15,886 nt of DNA, taken from Deltaproteobacteria bacterium ADurb.Bin026. GTDB lineage: Bacteria > Desulfobacterota > Syntrophorhabdia > Syntrophorhabdales > Syntrophorhabdaceae. Below are positions 1 through 8,008 of the stretch, piece after piece. The stretch is from NCBI GenBank assembly GCA_002071245.1, contig MWEV01000017.1, positions 1 to 15,886 on the forward strand, read 5' to 3'. The translations under genes and the position numbers were made by a program. Numbering within the stretch: position 1 is the first letter of the stretch; each line of letters starts with the position of its first letter. The notes beneath the pieces are model-generated. The model did not search any database and was not told the origin of the DNA. It saw nothing but the letters and a program-made list of their open reading frames with translations.

Positions 1-108
1 GTATTATGTATAATTCGCTAAAAAATAACGTTTGTCTCTTTTTGTTGTCAACACATTTGCTTGATATAACTTGTCGGATTTTATTAAAACTCTTTTAAAC
101 TTATTTTC

Positions 109-136
109 TTGACAAAGGATATTTGCATAATATAAA
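109..136 (+). promoter_or_regulatory. sigma70-type promoter of the bam operon
   Basis: A perfect -35 hexamer TTGACA (109-114) is followed by a 16-bp spacer and a -10 hexamer TATAAA (131-136). The predicted start point is about 143, giving a leader of roughly 118 nt before bamB. The same -35, spacer length and -10 type recur at 8942-8969 upstream of the emo-etfBA unit. The call comes from sequence pattern and context only; no transcript data are available. Confidence 0.72.
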
Positions 137-141
137 AATAT

Positions 142-161
142 ATTGTTAAATAATTCACATA
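142..161 (+). promoter_or_regulatory. putative operator, copy 1 of a 20-bp shared block
   Basis: The block ATTGTTAAATAATTCACATA begins 5 nt after the -10 hexamer and therefore covers the predicted transcription start. An identical block lies at 8975-8994, at exactly the same distance from the second promoter. Its core, TGTTAA-N4-TTCACA (144-159), is an imperfect palindrome with one mismatched pair between half-sites, as expected for a dimeric repressor. A role in the 5' end of the RNA is the alternative. The regulator is not encoded in the window as far as I can see. Confidence 0.6.
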
Positions 162-187
162 CTGATCTCAGGTCGAATGTGTGAATT
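152..187 (+). promoter_or_regulatory. inverted repeat in the bamB leader
   Basis: AATTCACA (152-159) and TGTGAATT (180-187) are perfect 8-bp complements. One G-U and one A-U pair can extend the stem inward, leaving a 16-nt loop. The left arm overlaps the shared operator block. It could be a 5' RNA stem-loop on the bam transcript or a second operator half-site arrangement. It is absent from the emo leader. Confidence 0.4.
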
Positions 188-260
188 TAGAGAAGTTAGA
201 TGAAGATTGTTTTAAGGCTTTAAAAGTAATGAACAAATCGATATACAGAGGGGTCATAAA

Positions 261-2225
261 ATGAGATATTCAGAGACAGGTTTTAATTTAGAAATCGATC
301 TAACCCGTGGGAACATCGAAAGGGTAGAGACTGACCCGAAGTTGACAGAACTTCACCTTGGAGGGCTTGGCACTAACAGTAAAATATTGTGGGATGCTGT
401 TTCTCCGGATACAGATCCGTTTGCGCCAGAGGTTCCACTGATTTTCAGTACAGGCCTGCTTTGCGGTACGCCTGCCCCTGGCGCCAATCGTACCATCATC
501 ACTGCCTATTCTCCACAGACGTTGTTGATGGGATATTCAATGATGGGTGGTTTTTTTGCCCCTGAGTTGAAATACGCCGGTTACGACAAGGTAATTCTAC
601 GCGGAAAATCTCCCAACCTGGTGTATATATGGATACACAACGACAAGGTTGAGATACGCGATGCCTCTCACTTGAGCGGTAAAGGTGCTGTTGAAACGCA
701 GGAGCTTATCAAAAAGGAGTTGAACGAACCAAACGCACATGTGGCTGCTATCGGATTGGCAGGAGAAAACAGGGTTGGCATGGCATCGATCGAACAGGGT
801 CGTTCAAGTGCAAGCCGTCTTGGTTTGGGTGCGGTGATGGGCGACAAAAAGGTGAAGGCGATCGCAGTTCGTGGAACAAAGGATATAAACCTTGCCCGCC
901 CGGCTGAGTTTGTTGAGCTATGCAACGAAGTACTTGAATATATTAAGTATCGTAACGCAAACCCTGTTCCAAACGTAATGACAATCCTTCAAGGACTTGG
1001 TTCGCCCCAGGAAATGCTCCATGTTGATGAAAAATGGCATACAGAAAATTTCGTTTGGGGTAATGCCCGTGTCCGCAGAAAAGATTTTTGGAACAAGGAG
1101 ATCGAGGAACGGTGGAAAAATGTTCAGCTCAATGTCAGAAAACGTCTGATAAGCTGTTACAATTGCCCCATGAAGTGTGGTGCCATCATTACAGTTCCTG
1201 GACTTTCAACATACATGATGAAATGCTTCTCAAAACTTACATATTCTATGGCAGCTTTTGTTGATGATTTGGATTTTGGTTTCAGGATTGCTCAGCTTGC
1301 TACTGAATACGGAGTCGACGGATTTTCTACACCACAGACCATGGCGTTTGCGGTTGAGCTCAGGGAAGCTGGCATATTGACCGATGCGGACTTCGAGGGT
1401 TGCCCATCTGATAATCAGGGTATGTTCTACTGGCTGCTTGACAGGATTGTGCGTAGAGAAGGTATCGGTGATATCCTTGCCGATGGTACATATTGGGCAG
1501 CAAAGAGGATAGGCAAAGGCGCCGAGCAGTTTGCGCATAACAATATCAAAAAACATGAGCAGTTGCCTTTAAAGCTTGGTATGTTGAACCCCGTGTATTT
1601 CCTCATGTATGCCACTGGTGAAAAGATAAATATCACACAGATCGAGGGACAGTTCCCGCAGTCACCGTTCATGACTATGGAAGAAAGGGAGGAGTTTGTA
1701 AGGGATTGGATTCAGGTACCTGACGAAAAGTTCAAACAATACCTCATGGATTGGGAAATTCGAGGAGAAAGGTCGAATCCTTATTATCCGACAGTTGATA
1801 TGTCTGTTGATATAGTTGATTGGCAGGAGATGATACACTATTTTGACGATGCGCTTGGCATATGTGCCGGTCTGTCTTCGTTCCCGTTGAAACCTCCTTA
1901 TCACATACACAATTACCCGAAGATCATATCAGCGGCAACAGGCATTGACATAGATGAAGAGGGTTTGAAGAAGGTATACAGAAGAAACAGAAACCTCCTT
2001 CGTGCGGTTAATGTTAGAAGGGGATTGCGTAGAGCCGATGAGGTGCCGCCTGAGGATCACTGGAAGAAGAGATTCCCAGAACTTGAAAAACAGCTTCTTG
2101 ATGCGTATTACAAGTTTAAGGGTTGGAATATGGATGGTATTCCTACAAAAGAGACTTTGCAAGAATTGGATCTGGGCTACGTTGCCGAAGACTTAGAACA
2201 GAGAGGGATATTAAAAGATGAGTAA
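261..2225 (+). CDS. bamB: class II benzoyl-CoA reductase, tungsten catalytic subunit BamB
   Basis: BamB is the active-site subunit of the ATP-independent benzoyl-CoA reductase, which reduces benzoyl-CoA to cyclohexa-1,5-diene-1-carbonyl-CoA. It belongs to the aldehyde:ferredoxin oxidoreductase family of W-bis-pyranopterin enzymes. At 654 residues the length is typical. The cluster motif CYNCPMKC supplies C299, C302 and C306, and C535 (in GICAGL) is the likely fourth [4Fe-4S] ligand. C322 (in MMKCF) matches the W-ligating Cys of the Geobacter metallireducens enzyme as I remember it. H260 and E251, in EMLHVDEKWH, match its active-site residues. The ATG follows AGAGGGG. The stop overlaps bamC by 8 nt. 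A generic aldehyde oxidoreductase is unlikely given near-continuous resemblance to BamB and the bamC-F neighbours. Confidence 0.95.
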   Translation: MRYSETGFNLEIDLTRGNIERVETDPKLTELHLGGLGTNSKILWDAVSPDTDPFAPEVPLIFSTGLLCGTPAPGANRTIITAYSPQTLLMGYSMMGGFFAPELKYAGYDKVILRGKSPNLVYIWIHNDKVEIRDASHLSGKGAVETQELIKKELNEPNAHVAAIGLAGENRVGMASIEQGRSSASRLGLGAVMGDKKVKAIAVRGTKDINLARPAEFVELCNEVLEYIKYRNANPVPNVMTILQGLGSPQEMLHVDEKWHTENFVWGNARVRRKDFWNKEIEERWKNVQLNVRKRLISCYNCPMKCGAIITVPGLSTYMMKCFSKLTYSMAAFVDDLDFGFRIAQLATEYGVDGFSTPQTMAFAVELREAGILTDADFEGCPSDNQGMFYWLLDRIVRREGIGDILADGTYWAAKRIGKGAEQFAHNNIKKHEQLPLKLGMLNPVYFLMYATGEKINITQIEGQFPQSPFMTMEEREEFVRDWIQVPDEKFKQYLMDWEIRGERSNPYYPTVDMSVDIVDWQEMIHYFDDALGICAGLSSFPLKPPYHIHNYPKIISAATGIDIDEEGLKKVYRRNRNLLRAVNVRRGLRRADEVPPEDHWKKRFPELEKQLLDAYYKFKGWNMDGIPTKETLQELDLGYVAEDLEQRGILKDE

Positions 2226-2748
2226 AATAAAGAAGAAAATCAAAACAATCAAGGTCGATCTTGATAAGTGCAATGGTTGCCGGGCATGCGAGGTGATATG
2301 CTCAGCGTATCACGCAAACCCTAAATACAGCAGCAATAACCCGGCCAGGTCTCGCATCCGGATGATTCGGGACCCTATGAGAGATGTCTATGTACCTGTA
2401 TACGCCGGCGAATACACCGCGGCAGAGTGTATGGGCAGGGATAAATATATCATAGATGGAAAGGAATATGATGAGTGCGGTTTTTGCAGGGCTGCGTGCC
2501 CTTCAAGGGATGCCTTTAAGGAACCCGATTCCGGCCTTCCTCTGAAATGCGATATGTGTGAAGATGAAGAGACACCCCTTTGTGTAAAATGGTGTCTGAA
2601 TGAGGCGCTTATCTATGAAGAGAGGGAAGAGGAAGTCGATGAGGAAGTGAAGCATGAGGACGTGGAGATCGGTTTGAAGGCAATGGTTAACAAATATGGT
2701 TTGCAGAACGTAATTGATACCGTTACTCGCATGTCACAGAAGAGCTAA
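2218..2748 (+). CDS. bamC: benzoyl-CoA reductase electron-transfer subunit BamC, three [4Fe-4S] clusters
   Basis: This is a 176-residue polyferredoxin subunit that carries electrons to the tungsten site of BamB. Cysteines group as C18-x2-C21-x2-C24-x3-C28, then C87-x2-C90-x3-C94, then C111-x2-C114-x7-C122-x3-C126, with an extra C71. This is enough for three [4Fe-4S] clusters, in the style of the HycB/AOR-associated ferredoxins and of BamC. The C-terminal tail (about 128-176) is rich in Glu and has no cysteines. There is no signal peptide or membrane segment, so it is cytoplasmic. It overlaps the bamB stop (ATGAGTAA), which implies translational coupling and a fixed ratio with BamB. Confidence 0.92.
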   Translation: MSKIKKKIKTIKVDLDKCNGCRACEVICSAYHANPKYSSNNPARSRIRMIRDPMRDVYVPVYAGEYTAAECMGRDKYIIDGKEYDECGFCRAACPSRDAFKEPDSGLPLKCDMCEDEETPLCVKWCLNEALIYEEREEEVDEEVKHEDVEIGLKAMVNKYGLQNVIDTVTRMSQKS

Positions 2749-2780
2749 AATAAAGCTGATAAAAGAGGTTAAAAAAGATA

Positions 2781-3938
2781 ATGGAGACTTTACCCTTAGA
2801 TCCCTTTAAAGTGGTAATTGATGGTATAAAAGAATCGGGCGGAGAGGCCTTCAAGTTCTGCTATCAATGCGGAAAGTGCGAGACCGTTTGTCCGTGGAAC
2901 CGGGTGAGAGATTTTCGTGTTCGTAAAATCATAAATCAGTCGAAGTTCGGCGTTGTGCCGTTTGAATCGGAAGATGTGTGGTTTTGCGCCACGTGTGGCA
3001 ATTGTGTTCAGCGCTGCCCGCGGGGTGTCGAGATCATCGATGTTATGAGGGCGGTGCGCAGGCTTCTTGTGCCGGATGGTGTTGTGCCGGCCAGTCTCCC
3101 AAGTCTTCGCAGCACCATGACGAGCATTGCAAGCGTTGGCAATCCTTGGGGACAGGAGCCTAAGGACAGGTCAAACTGGGCAAAAGACATCGAAGTGAAA
3201 GAATTCGATGAAAACACCGAGATACTCTATTTTCCTTGTTGCTACCCGAGCTATGACCCAAGGTTAAAGAAGGTATCACAGGCAACAGCGAATATCCTCA
3301 ACAAGGCTGGAGTTGATTTCGGCATCCTTGGTTCTAAAGAGATGTGCTGTGGAGAGAGCGTGCGTAAAGCAGGCAATGAGACGTTATTTAAGCGCCTCGC
3401 AAAAGATAATATAAAAACATGGATTGACAGTGGTGTCAAAAAGATACTTGTTTCGTCCCCCCATTGCTATCATACCTTCAAGAACGAATATAAGGAATTC
3501 GGTGTTAATTTCGAGATAGTGCATATATCACAGTTTTTATTTGAACTGATTAATGAAGGAAGGCTTACAATCAAAGGTGAGTTTGCGAAAAAGGTTGCCT
3601 ATCATGACCCGTGTTATCTTGGCAGACATAACGGCGTCTATGATGAACCCCGTGGTGTGTTGAAAAGCATACCGGGTTTGCAGTTGGCTGAACTTGCGGA
3701 TTCACGGGAAGACAGCCTCTGCTGTGGAATGGGAGGAGGCAGGGTATGGATGGAGACGGATAAAGAGGAAAGGTTTGCAAACATAAGGATAGAGCAGGCG
3801 ATTGCGGCCGGTGCCCAGGTGCTGGCAACATCATGTCCGTATTGTGTATTTGCCCTTGAAGATAGTAAGCTCGTTACGAATCATGCTGACGATATTGAGA
3901 TTAGGGATATCACGGAGATTATCCAGGAAGTGATTTAA
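2781..3938 (+). CDS. bamD: BamD, HdrD-like iron-sulfur protein with two CCG domains
   Basis: This 385-residue soluble protein is homologous to heterodisulfide reductase HdrB/HdrC fusions. The N-terminal 2[4Fe-4S] domain has C27, C30, C33, C37 and C69, C72, C75, C79. Two CCG domains follow: the first has C153-C154, C189-C190 and C229, the second C278, C314-C315, C352 and C355. The usual SCPxC motif reads SSPHC in the first CCG domain, so one expected ligand is Ser226. In the Bam complex it is thought to relay electrons between the HdrA-like BamE and BamBC. It sits 32 bp after bamC with AGAGG upstream. A generic (Fe-S)-binding oxidoreductase name would also fit the domains, but the gene order argues for BamD. 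Confidence 0.88.
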   Translation: METLPLDPFKVVIDGIKESGGEAFKFCYQCGKCETVCPWNRVRDFRVRKIINQSKFGVVPFESEDVWFCATCGNCVQRCPRGVEIIDVMRAVRRLLVPDGVVPASLPSLRSTMTSIASVGNPWGQEPKDRSNWAKDIEVKEFDENTEILYFPCCYPSYDPRLKKVSQATANILNKAGVDFGILGSKEMCCGESVRKAGNETLFKRLAKDNIKTWIDSGVKKILVSSPHCYHTFKNEYKEFGVNFEIVHISQFLFELINEGRLTIKGEFAKKVAYHDPCYLGRHNGVYDEPRGVLKSIPGLQLAELADSREDSLCCGMGGGRVWMETDKEERFANIRIEQAIAAGAQVLATSCPYCVFALEDSKLVTNHADDIEIRDITEIIQEVI

Positions 3939-3956
3939 AGGAAGAGTAACAGGAAC

Positions 3957-4754
3957 ATGCAGGAAGCGATTGACTTATCAGCTATGAAGTGCGTGTCGGC
4001 AGAGGTAATGGCAAATCGCTTTTCAGAGAAGGGATGGGAGAAAACCAATGTCAATGTTCCAATGGAAAGGGACCTCACGGTTTATGTAAATCTCCGAGAG
4101 CTTGTTACTATTCTGTGTACCCCTGATAAATTGAATTTCCTTGTGCTAGGTTTTCTCTATTCTGAAGGTATCATCTCTAACATGACAGATGTTCTGATGA
4201 TGAGGGTATGCGACGAGGAATCCGAGGTAGATGTAAGGCTGGTCAACCCTGATTTTGAGTTGCCCACAAAGAGGAGACTGACATCTGGTTGCGGTGGCGG
4301 TGCAGCCTTTAGAACGGAAGGACAAAGGGTTGATTCCGCCTTTGAGGTAACCCCGATGGAAGTAATGTCATTGATGAAAAGGCTTCAGGAGGAAATGGAA
4401 CTTTATCGGTTGAGTCGGGGCGTACATGCATCGGCTTTAGCTGATAAAAAGAACCTTCTTGTTATGGCTGAAGATATAGGAAGGCATAACACATTGGACA
4501 AAATCCAGGGTGAATGCCTTTTTAAGGGATTGTCAACCGGTAATTGTTTGCTGTTGAGCACCGGTCGCATTTCTTCAGAAATGCTGCTCAAAGCGGCGAG
4601 GATGCAAGTACCGGTTATTGTATCACGGCACTCGCCGACCGGTAGTGCTGTTTCGCTTGCCCGTGACCTTGGCATTTCGCTTGTAGGTCGTGTTCGTGGG
4701 AACCGTCTTTCGGTGTATTCACACCCAGAAAGGCTCGGATGTCCGGATAATTGA
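3957..4754 (+). CDS. fdhD: FdhD-type sulfurtransferase for Mo/W cofactor maturation
   Basis: FdhD proteins move sulfur from a cysteine desulfurase to the Mo/W-bis-pyranopterin cofactor of formate dehydrogenases. Recognisable motifs are SGCGGGAAF around C112, EDIGRHNTLDK in the middle, LSTGRISSEML, and SRHSPTGSAVSLA near the C-terminus; the 265-residue length is normal. The Escherichia coli CGxCG loop has two cysteines; here only the first (C112) remains, followed by GGG. No formate dehydrogenase gene is in the window. The gene lies 18 bp after bamD and 61 bp before bamE, clearly inside the bam unit. I infer a role in maturing BamB, whose tungsten has an additional, possibly sulfur, ligand. 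A weak AGGAA ribosome site precedes the ATG. Confidence 0.9.
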   Translation: MQEAIDLSAMKCVSAEVMANRFSEKGWEKTNVNVPMERDLTVYVNLRELVTILCTPDKLNFLVLGFLYSEGIISNMTDVLMMRVCDEESEVDVRLVNPDFELPTKRRLTSGCGGGAAFRTEGQRVDSAFEVTPMEVMSLMKRLQEEMELYRLSRGVHASALADKKNLLVMAEDIGRHNTLDKIQGECLFKGLSTGNCLLLSTGRISSEMLLKAARMQVPVIVSRHSPTGSAVSLARDLGISLVGRVRGNRLSVYSHPERLGCPDN

Positions 4755-4802
4755 TGCAGGCAAACAGGTAAAAAAAGAGGCAACGGGCATAAAATATCTG
4801 AT

Positions 4803-4809
4803 GAGGTGA
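4803..4809 (+). promoter_or_regulatory. ribosome binding site fixing the GTG start of bamE
   Basis: GAGGTGA lies 6 nt before GTG at 4816. The reading frame from this GTG gives the conserved HdrA N-terminus (FAD Rossmann motif [10 protein letters not shown]) and leads directly into the selenocysteine codon. No upstream ATG in this frame fits better. Confidence 0.7.
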
Positions 4810-4815
4810 TAGAAA

Positions 4816-7800
4816 GTGGAAAACGTAATATCGCTAAAGGAAAATATCGAACAACTTTGCAAGGATATTGGAGGCGGTAATTTTGGCGACGTCATGGTAG
4901 TTGGAGGAGGTATAAGCGGCATTCAGGCCTCTCTCGATCTTGCCACTGCCGGTTTCAAGGTTTATCTGGTCGAGAAGGCACCGAGTATTGGCGGCCATAT
5001 GGCTCAGCTCGATAAGACCTTTCCGACCAATGACTGCTCGATGTGAATACTCGCACCGAAACTGGTCGAGGTCGGCCGGCATCCAAATATAGAAGTACTT
5101 ACATATACTGAGGTTGACAGTGTAGAGGGAGAGGCAGGAAATTTCAGGGTTACATTAACAAAGAAACCGAGATACATATTGGAGGATAAGTGTACGGGTT
5201 GTACGGTATGTGTTGAATACTGTCCTGTGAGCTATCCCGACAAATACAATCAGGAGATATCTGATAATAAAGCTGTTCATGTATACTTTGCTCAGGCGAT
5301 CCCGCTTATTACATATATTGATGAAAGTTGTCTTTATCTCAAGGAGAAGAAGTGTCGTATATGTGAAGCGGTCTGTAAAAACAACGCTATCGACTTAAGC
5401 CAAGAGCCGGAGAAAAAAGAGATAAATGTTGGAGCAGTTATACTTTCACCGGGTTTTGAACCGTTTGATCCAAAGATAAGGAGTGAATACCGCTACGGAG
5501 AGTTCCAAAATGTGGTTACGAGTATGGACTACGAACGGCTTCTCTGCTCGACAGGGCCTTACGGTGGTGAGATACTTCGCGCTTCTGATAGGAAGCATCC
5601 ACATAATATAGCGTGGATTCAATGCGTTGGTTCGAGGCAGGTTATAGAAGGAGGTAACAGTTATTGCTCCGCCGTGTGCTGTACATATACGCAGAAGCAG
5701 GCGATTTTGACGAAGGACCATGACGCAGACGCAAAATGTACGATATTCCACAATGATATACGTGCGTATGGCAAAGACTTTGAAAGATTCTATCAGCGTA
5801 CAGAAAATTTGCCGGGTGTGCGTTTCATTAGAAGCTATACAAGCATTGTGAGAGAAGACCCGATAACAAAAAATGTGACTGTGCGTTATTCCACGTTCGA
5901 TGAAGGCGTAAAAGAGGAAGAGTTCGATATGGTGGTGCTTTCCATCGGTATGGATCCTCCAAAAGACGTTGAAGAGATGGCAAAAAAATTCGGTTTTGAG
6001 CTTGAGCCGCACGGTTTTTGCAGACTCGACCCGACAAACCCTATGATTACGAACCGTCCCGGTATTTTCGTGAGCGGTGCCCTGCAGGGTACCTTAGATA
6101 TTCCTGAGTCTGTTTTCAGTGCCAGCGGTGCAGGTTCCCAAATAGGTGAGATGCTTGCATACAGGAGAGGAAACCTTGCAAGGGAAAGGATATACCCGCC
6201 CGAAAAAGACCTGTCACAGGAAGAACCAAGGGTTGGTGTCTTTGTATGCCACTGTGGCGCAAATATCGGGAGGATTGTAAATGTCCCCGAAACGGTTGAG
6301 TATTGTAAGACATTGCCAAATGTAGTTTATGCGCAGGAACAGCTTTTCTCATGTGCAACGAATTCGGCAAAAGAGATAACAGACATGATCCAGGAAAAAG
6401 GACTCAACAGGGTAGTCGTTGCTGCATGTTCACCTAGGACCCTTGAGCCGTTGTTTAGAGATACGCTTCGTGAAGCAGGCATAAATCAGTATTATTATGA
6501 AATGGCAAATATCAGGGAGCATAATTCCTGGGTACACTCAAAGGAAAAAGAAGAGGCTACCCAAAAGGCGCATGACCTCATCAGGATGTCTGTTGCAAGG
6601 GCATGTGAACTTGAGCCGCTTCAGGAATTCGACCTGCCGGTCGACAAGAGGGCGCTTATAGTTGGTGGTGGCATTGCCGGCATGAACTGTGCATTGTCCA
6701 TCGCTAATCAGGGGCATGAGGTATACCTTGTGGAAAAGGATGCGGAACTCGGCGGTATTGCAAGGAAAATTCATACCACCCTGGAAGGGCTCGACGTACA
6801 GGCATATTTGAAAGAACTTATAGAGAAGATATACCAACACCCTCTTATTCATGTATACCACAATGCTACAATTACAGAGGCAACCGGTTATGTAGGTAAC
6901 TTCTTAACAAAGGTGACATCTGAGAGGGGTGCAGTTGAGATAAAGCATGGCGCATCAGTCATTGCAATCGGTTCAGATCTTTATACCCCTACGGAGTATC
7001 TCTATGGTGAGGATGAACGGGTCATGACGCACCTTGAACTCGAGGAGAAGATTGTAAACGAAGATGAAAAGGTACTCAACGCACAGAACCTTGTGATGAT
7101 TCAATGTGTAGGATGTAGAAACGAAGACAGAAACTACTGCAGCAGAATCTGTTGCAGCGAATCTGTGAAAAATGCATTACTTCTTAAAGAGAAAAATCCA
7201 AAAATGGATATATACATCCTTTTCAGAGATATGAGGACTTATGGTTTCAAAGAAGATTATTACCGTGAGGCGGCAAACAGAGATGTGAAGTTTATTCGCT
7301 ATGAACCACAGGAAAAACCTCAGATAGAACCCGGTGAGGGCGAAGAGGACGGCCGTCCAGTACTCAAAGTTACTGTAATGGATTATGTGCTCGGTGACCA
7401 ACTCGTGATAGACGCAGATATTGTTGCGCTTGCTGCTGCGGTTATCCCTTCGGCAGCGACCAAGGAAATGGCGAACTTTTTCAAGGTCACACTGAGTCCA
7501 GATGGCTTCTTCAAAGAGGCTCATGTGAAATTGAGACCTGTCGAGTTTGCTACAGACGGTGTATATCTATGTGGTATGGCACATTATCCGAAATTTATTC
7601 AAGAAACGATTAACCAGGCTTATGGTGCTGCAGGCAGGGCATTGACACTGCTTGCAAATGATATTGTCGTTGCCTCTGGTTCCGTTTGTGTGGTCGACGA
7701 AAAGCGTTGTATGGGTTGCGGGGCATGCGTTGAAGTATGTACTTATGGCGCACTTGAACTCCGCGACACAAAACAGGGCAAAAAGGTTGTTGTAAACCCC

Positions 7801-7953
7801 GTGCTTTGCAAAGGGGATGGTCTTTGCAATTCAAAATGTCCGACAGGGGCAATATCTTTGAAACATTACACTGATGATGAAATACTAAGTGAAATCGATG
7901 CGTTGTTGCAAGAGGAAGAATCTTCACAACAGAACGATGCGGCGGTAGGATGA
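4816..7953 (+). CDS. bamE: BamE, HdrA-like FAD/iron-sulfur selenoprotein (UGA 5044-5046 read as Sec77)
   Basis: This 1045-residue flavoprotein resembles HdrA, the flavin-based electron-bifurcating subunit of heterodisulfide reductase, and has an extra N-terminal FAD module. A first Rossmann motif lies at about 28-37, followed by the C74-S-M-U77 motif within NDCSMUILAPKL. Ferredoxin-like cysteines are C126, C129, C132, C136 and C172, C180, C183, C187. The HdrA CHCG motif is at 476-479 and a second Rossmann motif at about 616. The C-terminal ferredoxin has C965, C968, C971, C975 and C998, D1001, C1004, C1008. The in-frame TGA replaces the Cys of the usual CSMCILAPK, homology continues across it in the same frame, and a SECIS-like hairpin follows. 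It is therefore recoding, not a nonsense mutation. It probably forms the bifurcating core with BamD and BamF. Confidence 0.93.
5062..5079 (+). promoter_or_regulatory. SECIS-like hairpin of bamE
   Basis: CTGGTC (5062-5067) pairs with GGCCGG (5074-5079) as six pairs, two of them G-U, around a GAGGTC loop. The loop G-U sits about 24 nt after the UGA at 5044-5046. This position and the loop resemble the bacterial SelB-binding element of E. coli fdhF. No structure calculation was run. Confidence 0.62.
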
Positions 7954-7991
7954 TGCTTAAGCGTAGAGATGAACAGGCTGACAATACTCAC

Positions 7992-8000
7992 AAAGGAGGT
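7992..8000 (+). promoter_or_regulatory. strong ribosome binding site fixing the bamF start
   Basis: AAAGGAGGT is a near-perfect Shine-Dalgarno sequence 8 nt before ATG 8009. It shows that translation starts upstream of the UGA at 8063, and not at the internal ATG at 8120. Confidence 0.85.
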
Positions 8001-8008
8001 GTAAACAA

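Noticed and set aside
1..80. Possible divergent - strand promoter (TTGACA on the reverse strand near 45-52)
   Set aside because: The -35 is good but no convincing -10 follows at normal spacing, and the window ends before any gene could be seen.
5044..5046. Nonsense mutation or pseudogene in the HdrA-like gene
   Set aside because: Reading frame and family similarity continue unbroken across the TGA, it sits at a conserved Cys, and a SECIS-like hairpin follows.
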